A DNA stretch of 64,000 bases, taken from Helochares maculicollis. Its lineage: Eukaryota; Arthropoda; Insecta; Coleoptera; Hydrophilidae. The DNA is taken from the NCBI GenBank assembly GCA_033557835.1, contig JAWQRO010000049.1:1-64000 (forward strand), in the 5' to 3' direction. Position 1 is the stretch's first letter. Each line of letters begins with the position of its first letter. Both the position numbers and the translations under genes were made by a program. The notes under the pieces are model-generated. The model made no database searches and was not told the DNA's origin. It saw only the letters and a program-made list of their open reading frames with translations. This document shows, one piece after another, positions 1 through 12,500 of the stretch.

Positions 1-331
1 ATATATAGTTATATCAAGTTAGCATGTCGCCACCCTCTCCCAGTAGAATAGACAACGCAGATTTTCCACCCCCAAAGGGCGCTTTAATAATGTAAGGGGA
101 GTAAACGCACCTTCATGCAAACAGCCTTCCTGCTAACCCCAGCTCTAGTCTTACCTAACAAGAATTTTAAAATTTAACCCCATGAGAATGAGTTCGGCCC
201 CAAAGTAAGAGGACGAATTTAATCCAGCGGTCGTCCCGTTCCAAGATTCCCATTAATATTGATGAGTTTCCACCCTGAAAAATAATTGATAGTAAAGAAT
301 GCGACTTATGTGCGTTTTTGTTTCGTTTCAG
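1..331. other. Intron of the PKNOX gene (left edge)
   Basis: No coding exon is recognised here. It ends in a clear splice acceptor (TTTCGTTTCAG) at 331, directly before the first visible PKNOX exon. The exons encoding the N-terminus must lie left of the window. Confidence 0.6.
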
Positions 332-503
332 ACACCCCTTGTTTCCTTTGTTGGCCTTGTTATTCGAACGATGCGAACTCGCAACGCAATCTCCGGACCC
401 ACAATCGAGTGATGCCTTCAACTTGGATATTCAAGCCTTTGTTCAGCATCAGGAGCGAGATAGGAAACCATTTTTAGCAAATGAACCCGAAATAGATGGA
501 CTG
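332..503 (+). CDS. PKNOX: PKNOX exon: MEIS/PKNOX N-terminal domain, first half
   Basis: 57 codons after one base that completes the previous codon. It opens with [15 protein letters not shown], the hallmark of the MEIS/PKNOX N-terminal domain (helical, binds PBC proteins), and runs to EPEIDGL. Acceptor TTTCAG ends at 331; donor GTAAGT starts at 504. The end phase is 0 and joins in frame to the exon at 606. The preceding exon is outside the window. Confidence 0.9.
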
Positions 504-3500
504 GTAAGTGATCACGCAAATAAAATACATCTCCCCTATACCCCAGATTTGGCACGCATCTGGAAGCCTTCCTTGATAATTATCACACAAATTCGTTATT
601 TTTAGATGATAAAAGCAATACAAGTGCTGAGGATACACTTGCTGGAGCTTGAGAAGGTCCAGGAGCTGTGTAAGGATTTCTGCAATCGATACATAACCTG
701 CCTGAAAGGCAAAATGCAATCGGAAAATCTTTTACGCTCGGATTATCCACAAGGTTTGTATTTATATGAAAATTTGAAGTTGCCCCTATATCTATACTTT
801 TATTTTGTCTTTCGGTATGTTTTATTTGGTTACTAATGCAGGTACTTATTGCAACAAATTGTATATCTTGGAATAAATTGACTGAATTAAAGAATCTATC
901 AAAACCTGAAACCATATAGAGCCCTTTTACTGTTTCAGATAGTTCAATGATAACTCTCCCCATAATCCCTCTTGCTATCTCTTTGTCTGCCCCAGAATGT
1001 ATGCTCATGTAATAAATATACCCTGTACTTAAGTTGTATCTTACCCACATTTTCAAACTGGATCTCCCTTTGAATCAAGTCATCCTCCCATTACTTAAAA
1101 GACAACAACTTTGTTGTCTAACTTTTTAGAACGTCCACTGTAGGCATTAAACCAACGGGTCATAAGAGGTATTTCTAACTTCTACAAGATTATTTGGATC
1201 GTTATATACAACATTTAAGTGCAAAATTCATTGCACACACCTCTTTTACTTGACCAGTAAGGTCTCAATTTTGATAATTTGTCCAAGTCCAATTATTTAC
1301 CTTTATCAGTTAGATGTTTTGTTTACTGCCTTCTCTTTTTTATAAATTGTAATATGATTAATTATAATTTTTACTTCAATAAACAGCAACTTTGTAGAAG
1401 TGCTTCGAATATTTTTCTAAGGTTTACATTCTCCTTCGGAACGATAGTAAATTTCATCTTCTGATGTTATTTCTGCTTCAATATCAGAACCATCATTTTC
1501 ACCAGAGAATTAAGTTTGATCACATTCAGGTGTACCAATTTCATAATTTAAGTCTACATCTTTTCCAATTGAAATAAATTTCATATCAATGTAAGTAGGA
1601 GTACCTTCATATTAGTTTATGCAAATCAAACAATAATTATTGCCCCTGTAGACACAAAAGCATTGAAATCGTCTTATTTTTTGAGATATTTTATTCCGTC
1701 GCAAGGAAATTAACGTTGAATTTTATGTTTATATATTGCTACTAGCAATTATCCGTCACTTAACTTGCATGAATATTAGATTTTCTTTGATTTTTGTCAT
1801 CGCATAATTATTAGCTATGGTTTGATTACACTTGGAATTGTACCCCTTCAAATTATAGTGACAAGATATATTTTCCCTGATCTAATGATTCTTTTAATAA
1901 ACAACATAATGAGACATTCTGCCTGTAACTATCATCATATGCATAATTTAGAGTAGTTTGTCACTTTAGTAAGTGCTTATGATAGTTTTTTAACATTAAC
2001 ATTTACATAGCTTAAGCTAAAAGACGTTGCGGAATCTCAATGTATAGAAAGAAAAATTTACTAAAATTGCCTAATGGCTACTTGCGAAATTTTTATTGTC
2101 ATATTGTCCATTCTGTTGAGCAAAATGCGCTAAATCAAGTCCCTTTTATACTTTCAGTGCACACACACATACATTTTATTGAAGATTTCTTTATTTTAAA
2201 ATCTTGACCAGCAAAATTAGTTTGATTAATAAACCGACAGATGTAATGATAGAAGCGTAATAAGACCACCTTTGGCTTGAATTTAAATTAATCCAACTTT
2301 TAGAACTTCATCATTAATCTTGTTTTAGGAACGTTCCTACCGTTTCGTCTGCTTCATTTGATGAGGGATTGAAAGTAGATAATCCCACAAGTCATTACTC
2401 TTGAAAAAAAAATCAAAATCTCAATTTTGTTACTTCTAACAGCAATATTTTAAAAATATCTCAAAAGGAAAAAATAAGTGCTTAATTATTTTTGAACAGG
2501 TATCCGAATATTATAATTCTCGTTTCTACAATAGGCGGCTTATAAATTAAAGGCACTTTTATAAAAAGTCAATTATCACCCCTTAATGCTGTTTTTGATT
2601 AAAATTTTAAAAAACTGCGAAACATGAAAGAAGAATCTTAATGTCAATTTTTGATGAAAGAAGAGTCTTAATGTCTTTTTTTTTTCTCTGTAGCATAAAT
2701 CATGTTTGACATACTGTTACCTCTATTAAATAACCTCTTACTCACTATAGGGCAAATTTTTGCAAAACGGGGCACATGTATTGCTCAGCTTTCATAGGAG
2801 TACAAAAATAATTGAGTTTCAATCGATAGCATCACTGGTTTTTGAGAAATAAGTATCTGCAACAGAAAAAATTCAACTCTTGATCTACCCATTTGAAAAT
2901 AAACATTTTGAAAAACGGCTAAATATGGCTCTCTTAATTTTTAGCAAAAATACTAAAAGTAAAATGTTCACGTTTATAGCATTTTTAATTTATGAGACGT
3001 AAGACTCGTTAAAAAAACCATTCAAGCCCTATTTTCACCCCCATTAGAAAGGGAATTTCAAAGATTCGTTCCTTATTTGTAGCCTATGCCATAAAGACAA
3101 TGTGTCTAAGATAGGTTACTGTCTTTAGTTAAGCGGTTTTGGCTGGGCTTTGATTAGTCAGTCAGGAAACTTTGTTTTATAGGCTGCTTCAAACATCTGT
3201 TTATATTCATGGCGAAGTATAAGTATAATATTAATAATTTTTACTTCAGATACATTATCAAAGCGTACACTCTACAATTTTGATATGCCAACTCTCTTGG
3301 CTAACATCATGAAAATCTTGTTCACAGCACGGTGAACATCTGATTTACTTAGATTAAGGAATAAAATGATTATAATTTTGAGTAAAAGGCTGACCTGAAA
3401 GAACAAGTGATTTTAAAGTGTTTAAAAAGTCAACAGCCTAATCTAATAAATTTTCCATCTCAATCAGCAATTTATATATTAGATGCAAGTGCAGTTAGTG

Positions 3501-6500
3501 ACTACTCTGTCACTAATTATAAATATTAAGAGTTGTAATTATTTGCCTTTTTTCCTGCTTTCTTTTGATGCATACTAGATTCTTTTATAAACATGTGCAA
3601 CCATGAGTGTTAAAAATTTATAGAAAATTGATGATGTTTTCCTTTTTTTCACATTTTCAATAGTACAGTCATGGCAAATAATATTTTGTTTTCAAATATT
3701 CATTCATATTTTTGTAAAAGAGTGATTTATTAACATCATTTTTTTTAACAGGGTGAAAATTAGGAGTTGAATGTGCTTTTAACATGTAGTCACGCATCAA
3801 AAACTAAAAAGGCTACAGGCATGAAAATTTAACTTTAATAATCTTTGTTCAAAATTAAGCGACTCATATTTGGGGGTAAAATAGTTTAATAGAGGTATTG
3901 GTACCTCAAACATAGTTCATGCAACAGATGAGAAAATTGAGATTAAGATACGTCTTTAAAATTTTAAAAAATCATGCTTCGGTGAACGTTAAAAGACTAT
4001 CTTAGTCTCAGATAGCGAATTTAATTGATAAAAAGAGGTTAAGCTAAAACTGGTGTTTTGTAAAAATAATCAGATTCTGTTTTTTTTTAAAAGACACGAA
4101 CCATTAGTTTGATAGAAATATCGATATTTTATTAAATTTTCCTGCTACAGGTGACAAAATTGAGGTTTTATTTTTTTTTCTAAATTAATAAATTTGGAAA
4201 TTGGCCGTTTTATTCTAAATTTAAGGGGCTAATAAGAGAGGAGGGTTCTTGAAACTTAAGATTAATGATGAATTGTTGAAATTTTCAATAATTTAATTTA
4301 AATCTACAGGCGAGCTTCAAATATTATGAAAACATCTATTAAATGTATGTAGAAGCACTTGGAATAAATTTATTAGGTGTGATTTGGTCATCAAAATGTG
4401 GAATATAATAAATAAGTTTTTGCAAGTACTCTTTATACAATTTAGTCAAGTTCTGTACAATGGGAAAGTAAACATATGAGACCTTAAAAAAGTTAAAACT
4501 GTAATTATATAGATGTGGAAGTCAACAACACAATATTAACATTTAGAAGAGTTTACAGTTTTCTTTAAGTTAAGCAAAATTGGTAGATTCCATAATGTAA
4601 TGTTTGATAAAAATATAACTAGATTAATAAAAATACAAAGTTATTAGCGGGCTTTTTCTGAAAGAATTCAGCTACCAGGTGTGCAAGCTTAAAATGACGT
4701 TTTGTTGTCAAGTGATGGCGCATGAAATCTATTGAAATAACCTTTGGAACCCAAAGCGCAATTTTTTTGGTAAAACTGCAAACACCACAAACGTCATATT
4801 CTAGATATTTGCGAGTTAGTAGCATGCTTTTTTTTTCGTGTTAAACATGTCGAATTTTGAACATTTGTGGCATGTAATGATTTTCTTGTTCAATCAAAAG
4901 AAAAAGGCATCGGGAAGTCTTCAAATTCTTGTAGAAACTTACGGCGATCTTGCTCCAACTGTCAAGACTTGTGAACGCTGGTTTTAACGTTTCAAAAGTG
5001 GCGAATATTATTGGAAAAAAAAAACGTGTAAAACGACTAAAAAAGTTTAAAGACGACGAATTACAGGCATTATTGGATGAAGACAATACACAAACACAAC
5101 AAAATGATAGCAGAGCAGTTGAATTTCATTCGGCAAGCCTTCTCCAGTCGCCTGAGAGCCATGGGGAAGATTCAAAATGTTGAAAAATGCGTTTCACACA
5201 AACAAAATCCCAAATGTATGAAATCATGCCAGGACAGCCATCAACATCGAGTTCAAAACGCGATCGTTTTGTAATGTAGTGTACTACGAACTTCTCAAAC
5301 ACGGTGAAACAGTTAATACCATCGCTTGCTTGGGAACTCGTACCCCACCCACTATATTCACCAGACCTAGCGCCTTCTGATTATCACCTCTTCTCATCGA
5401 TGCGCTGAGCAACACTTCAAGGCTTTTGAGAGTGTACAAAAATGACTCGATGAACGAATATCAATGAAAGTTAAAGCTTTCTTTTGGAATGGTATCCATA
5501 AATTGCCCGAGAGATGGATAAAATGTATAAAAAGCGAGGGCCAACATTTTGAATAAAAAATGTTTTACCATTATTCTTAAATAATTGCGTATTTTTCATG
5601 ACATTTTAAGCTTACGCACCTGGTATACTATGAGGTATTTAAATACACACAATACTAAAATTTTAATTTGATGTATCTAAGCAAGTTCTTAAGAGTTTTA
5701 GTACTGAATCTGTTACAAGACTCATTTTGCAAATGTTGCACATTTTAGTTAGTTTGCCAAATTGTGTCCCAAAATTAGCGAAAGACATCTCTTACCAAGG
5801 CTTTTCGTGTAATTGATGTACATTTTTTCCAAAGTGAATAGAAATAAGTTTTGTTTTCGATTATGTTTTTTAAAATCTTATGTTTCTCCAACCAATTTCG
5901 TAAGTTCACTGCAAATCTGTGATTAAGATATTTTTTTTAAGATTTAATCAACAGGATCAGTGTTTCTGATTCATAAACAAATAATATAATCACCTGACAA
6001 TGTAATTTAAAGTAACTAAGTATCAACTATCAACAAATTTATGGACAACAAAGTTAAGAAATCAGATAGATACAAGCTGTTCATTTAGAGGGATTGAAAT
6101 GATAATGTTGCAAGAAATATTATTATCACTCAAATTCACTATTAAAATTCAACGAAAATAATACCTGAGGAATCTCTCTGGTATTTCAATGCTTTATAGA
6201 ATCTTCAAAAATGATGAAAATATTGTAAGTGTATTTTAAAATGGATGTCCAGTTAAAGAAATGTTTAAAGAAAAAAGTATAGAAAATGTGGGTTATTTTT
6301 AATCATTAAACGATGTACCAAATTTGTGCGAATTGTATGTGTGTCAAGAGATTCACTTATAGAAGATTATTGCTGAAACTTTGAGTTAATAGTGTTTATT
6401 CTACCGCCGCAGAAAACATTTGCTGGGCTTAAATTTACTATAAAATTAATGCTATAGGGGATGAATCATTTAACTTATAGATGTCCAATAAATTAAAGGT

Positions 6501-9500
6501 AGGAATGCTTAAAGTATGATCGACATGTGCATCAAGAGATAACTAGTTGGTAGAATTGTCAATGATAATTCGGGGGATAAAATGTAAAGTGTAATCATAT
6601 CAGCAAATAATACTGATAATTGAGAAAAATCAACTAAATTGTGCAAGTGGAACTGCAGTATTATAAGTTAAGTGCAAAAACACCACCTATAAAAATTGTT
6701 TACAAAATAACACTACTTTTTCCTGACCTACAGTAATAAATTTATATTTATAGTAAAAATTAGATGTGGTTATTTCAGATGTTTTGGGGCCTAGTGGAGT
6801 AATGACGGGCATAGAGAATAACAACAACAGTATGTTGTCCCACGGGGGAAACTCTGAAAGTGGTTCTGATTCCAACAGCCCCGTTCAGTACACAATCAGT
6901 CCGTCACAGCAGCCGATTCCCCCGCCTGCGAGTTTGATGGAACGCCAAATAGAAACCTCTAATAACGCTTACGGAGTCCAAAGTTACCCAGGTCCAACGC
7001 CGCCCATGCAGACTTCACAACCTCCCCCTTGTGAGGGCATGGTAGTGCACGGATCAACCCCTTTAAGCCAAATCGGAGCGAATATTTGCTCTGTGCCTCC
7101 CAGCGAAGGATCAGGACCTCTGTCGCCGGCGCCAACGACGCCCGGTGGTTCTGCCGATGACTGTGACAGTGATTTTACGTCAAGGACAGGGAGGAAGCAG
7201 AAAAGAGGAGTTCTGCCCAAGCATGCGACAAGTGTGATGAGATCGTGGCTGTTTCAACACTTGGTGGTAAGTTTAATTGGTAATTTGATTCAGTTGCAAT
7301 TTTAACGTTAAGAGTGCGATCGATTCTTGTTGTTCAAATAAAAGTTTGAAACCAACAAAAAAATTGTCACCAATAATACTAATATATTGCATAAGAATAT
7401 CTTGGAAAAGTCCGTACCTTTTTTGTAACTAAATTGAAACACTCATTACCAACTGTGTTATAAATTCATGCCGTACAGATATATTTACAGCATAAATATA
7501 CTAACGAATATATAATAATTAATGAAAAATACAGAAATCAGGCTAAAGAAGAATTGCATGTCTTTGAAATCTACTACAATACAAATACTTTGAGTACTTT
7601 AATTAACTACTTTTAGGTGTAATTTCAAATAAAGTAGCATGTAAAGCCCAATATATGTAAAGCAATCAATTAAAATAAATTCAAAAATATTCCGCTTATT
7701 AAGAATGTCAACTTAAAGTTTTTCCATTTCAGAGATAAAGAAATAATTCCACATATGCATGCCAAATAAAACAACCGATAAGAAATTGTGCTAATGTTAA
7801 ATTGCAATTCATCTTATTATACAAACTTACGTGTTGAGACACAATCAAAAGAGTAATGATTACTGAAACTGAAGAGAAATGGCATTCCATCAGCTAACAA
7901 GACGTTACAATTACAAGTATACATTTCAATCATTCACTGCAGCATTAGATAACATAGAATAACACTAGAAATCAACACTTAATAATGGCCTTTACAACTG
8001 AGTATTAAGAAAAATTCACGGATGTGAATTTTGTAAATTAAATTTATGCCTGAATAAACAAAAACTAGTCTTTTATGCAGACAAAATTCATGCCGATAAA
8101 GTTCTAAGAACTAAGTACTCAAAATCTCGAAAAATAGAATGAATTAATAGTTGGGGAGGAAAACAGTACTTACAGATGAAACAATGGAATGTGTTTGGGA
8201 AAACATAGAAACAGATAACTATTCATTTTGGTAAGAAAAGCTTTAAGGGGGTACTCTAGTGTAGAGGCACGAATTTCGCCCGGTTTTTGAAGCGCTGTAA
8301 ACTTGAAACAATTAATATTTTTACTATCCATTTTTGTATAGTTTGTCTATTGATATTTTAGTAGTACATAAAATAATTCCCATAAAAAAAAGATTTAATC
8401 CAAAAAGTTATGGAGAGTCAAAGTGGGGGGCCCCAAAATAAAAGTTGTCCTGGCGGGTGTGAAAACGACCCTACTGGTGATCATAAAAATAAAAAAATTT
8501 CAACATTATAATTATTATATATGCCGCTATCGTATGAACCACGGACAAGAAAAAAAATTTGACAAAATGGCGGCAGTTTGAAAAAAAAAATTTTTTTGTC
8601 TGATTTTTCAACACTTTCGAGCTTTTTAAAAGTACTAAATGAAAAGTTATCGTTATGGTCATGGTTCAAACGATAAAGGGATGTATAAAGAACATTCTCT
8701 CCAAATTTGAAGGAAATCGGTCCATTAGAACTCGAGATATCCGTCCCGCCAGCCCGAAAAAAGTAGTTTCGAGAAAAACACGTTTAAAGTTTTCGGTGAT
8801 TCTGAAGCCCGAAGTTCCGAGCGCTGAATACACGTTTCGTCCCGTCTCGCTGCGAAGGCATTAGCTTCTGGGCCAATTGAGATTCCCATAATACTTAGGA
8901 TTTTTAATATAGGGATGAGTCCATACCAACGAATTCAAAAATTCGTTATTATTTTGGGTTTCAGAACCCAAACATCGTGTTATAAAATCATCAGTTGTTA
9001 AACTTTCATAAATTGGTTTTATTACTCGTAAAACGTCGTCATTTAGAGGAGGATTTTCGTGGTTAAATTCGTCAATAGTGCCGGCTTCCATTGCCTGTAG
9101 ATACTTGCACCAACTAGTAGAACAATTCATGTGCTGAGGATTTTCGTTTGTTGAAGTTTTATGATAGTAAGTTGCCCATACATCTCTCCTCATGTCTTCA
9201 ACAGAATCTAGATTTCAACAAATTGCCAAACTTTAATACAAAGACAATTTATTGATGAGCTTATCAGTGAGCTTACCAGTACCCTTGCCACCAATACCTT
9301 TATTCGCTTTTTTTGCTGCACGTAACCATTACTACAAACGGCTATAACTCTGAAACTAATGAGAATTTTGAAAAATCCTTTTAATGACATATTCTTGAAC
9401 GTCTATACTTTAGAAATACGAAAAAAAATTCGATTTTTTTCAATTTTATACACTAGAATACCCTCTTAAGCGTAAAAAGGCTAAACGCCACCAAAACAGG

Positions 9501-12500
9501 TGAAAACACTCTGTGGTTCAGTGAGGAATGAAATTCAGTAAGAGCTAAGACAATAATTTAAAAACCTTATTGGTTTAAATTGACCAAAGATATAAAATGA
9601 ATATGAAGCTTGTAGAAACTAAATTTGGACAATATCACTCAGAGAAAAACAAAACACTACAAATAACTAATATCAGTGCAGAACATTTAAAAAAGTCTAT
9701 AAAAGAAAAGAAATATAAAACAATGCGATAGAAAATAAAAGTCTAGAATGAAATTTAAAAAAATAAACAGAAAATTCCTAGCACCAGATAAGCATCCAAG
9801 TGACTTACTGAAATATGCAAGAGATGAATTAGTTGCTGCATTTGATAGATCTTCAACAAAAATTGGAACAAGGGCGAGTTCCTCAAGAATGAACACCAAT
9901 TTACAAACAGAGCTAACCATAAAAGACAGCATATGAATTTAAGTCTCCATAGTATAAACACCAATAAAAGAATAGTAAGATTTTTAAATATAAAAAAGTT
10001 GTTGAAGTCAATTTCCAGAATGATTTCCAAAACCTGATTGATTCGCCTTATATTTTTTCAAATGTCTCAAAATAATGTCTTTGGAGCGATTTTTAAATTT
10101 TCAGGAAGAGCTAGAAGTCACAAGTTTGTCGTCCACAATTCTTACCGTTTCTGGCAAATACCTTTGTGCAAGTGATTCATAATGCCCTAATAATATATGA
10201 CCCAATGGCTGAAACACAAAATGATAATTCGTTACTATTATCGAAAAAATGTGATTTTGGACTTATCTTTGATCATGACTTACTGTTGGCTCAATATTCA
10301 CTTAGTTTGTTAGAAGTTACTAGATTATATGCGAACATTTTTGTTGAAATGAAAATTTGGTGGTCAAAAAATTCACAGATATTAACAAGACGGTCTTTTT
10401 TAGAAAAAAAAACTGTTTACTAGAAACCAAACAGGATGCAACGCATTGATTTTCTTAACATGGGCTTCATCAGTACCGTTTTCGGACAACTTATACTAAT
10501 CAAATAAACTCGCTCTAGACGACATTTCAGTTTTAAAGCAAAGCTGAACACATTCTTTGCCGAATTTTTTCACTCACTTTAGAAATCGAAAAAAGCACTT
10601 TTTAGATCTTAGTACACATCTACTACTGATATACTATGTTGTCGAATAAGTTTTGCGGTTCGATAAGAAAAACACAATTTTATGGCTAGAAATATACATT
10701 ATTGAGCAGTATAGTTTCCCTGAACATCAATACACTTCCATTGCAACGAGATTCAAATTTACGAATCCATCCCTGAAATGAGAAGTCTTTCCAGGCATGA
10801 ATATTTTTATGTCTGGAAACAGAAGTCGCTAGGGGTCAAATCTGGTGAATGCGGTGAATGCTTCAACAATTCGACCTTCAATTCATTGTCTCTTGTGACA
10901 AGGTGCATTGTCCTGATGAAAAAGATTGTTTTTATTCTGTAAGCCGGGTCCTTTTTCACGAATGTTTTCGTTCGGCTGGTCTTAAAGATTACAATAATAT
11001 TCAGAGTTTATTTTCTTACCAGTTTGCAAGTAATGCACAAACAAAATTTCTTTCACATCCCAAAAAACTGATGCTAACACTTTTTGGCCGAGTTTTGGGC
11101 ACAAACTCATTTCGAAGTCAAAGAAACAGGTTCACACCACTCTTTAGGCTCTTATTTTAATTCAGGATGGTGGTGATAGACCCGAGTCTCATCCATAATG
11201 ATGAATGGATGCACAAAATCCACTTTATTTTTTCGAAAATGCTCTAAATATTGTCGAGAAAGTCATCTACGAATGTGTTTTTGTTCCATTGTTAACAAAT
11301 GCAACACCCATTGCACATCCAGCTTTCTGAAACCCACTACTTCAGTCAAAATATTGCTTACTCCCCAATTAGATGCCTATTGTGGGACTTCTAGTAAATC
11401 TCTTTCATTCACTCGACGATTTTCCAATACGATATCCTGCATTTTCTACGATTTCTGGTGTTGTTGCTGTTTTTGGATGTCCTTGATGTGGATCGTCTTC
11501 AAAGTTTGTACGACCACGATTAAATTCAGCAACCCATCTTTTTACTGTATTAATTGAAGGCGAAGGGTCCTTAAACATTTTCAACATTCGTTCATACATT
11601 TCCTTCGCTCTTAAACCTTCCTAAAATAAAAATTCAGTAACTGCTCGATACTTGATTTTTCCATTGTAATAAAATACTGTCATGTCGATACTAAATAGCG
11701 TGTACACAAAGAATGAATTGACAGAATGAAATGAAACTTTACATATGTTCATATGAAGAGTGTACCAACATCACAAAAAAAAGTTAGGGTAATAGCAAAG
11801 CTCTTTCTTATCGACTTGAAAACTTATTGAACACCTTAGTACAACTCCGATCAAAAACTATTTGAAGTCAATTTTAAGAGTGGCTTTCAAAATCCTCTTT
11901 AATTCACCATTTTTTTTTTCAAACAATTGAAAATGATACCGTTGGGTCGGTTTTTAGAGTTTCAGGAAAAGCTAGAACTCACAACATTTTTCCGTCCATA
12001 ATTATGCCCGTTCCTGGCAAATATCATCATGCTAATGACCCATAATGTCCAAATAATATTTGGCTCGATAAATGATCAATCAAATCAATAAAAGTAGTAT
12101 ATTACCACTACAATCAAAAAACTCTCAACAAAACATTGATTTTGCACTTGGTTTTAATCGTGACTTACCATTGGCACAATATTCACTTAATTGATCGGAA
12201 GATTCTGGATCTTATACATAAATTCATGTCAGAATAATGTTTTAGCAATCAAAAATGATTGTTTCGCAAACATCGACTAGAAGGTATTTTTAGAAAAAAT
12301 TAAGTGTGTTAGAAACCAAATAAGATTGAACTCATCTGATGCTCAAATAAACACCAACGTTAGTTGCATACTATCGACAAGATTTCTAAATGTCAGTCTG
12401 TGACTTTCAATGCACTTTATTGAGATCTTAGTACACAATGGTATCTCATTAATTACTGATGTAGGAATAAAATTTGGGACATTTTTACCAACCTAAGAAA

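Noticed and set aside
8655..8864. 69-codon plus-strand frame
   Set aside because: Lies in the non-coding interior of the TTAA element; basic composition but no family pattern.
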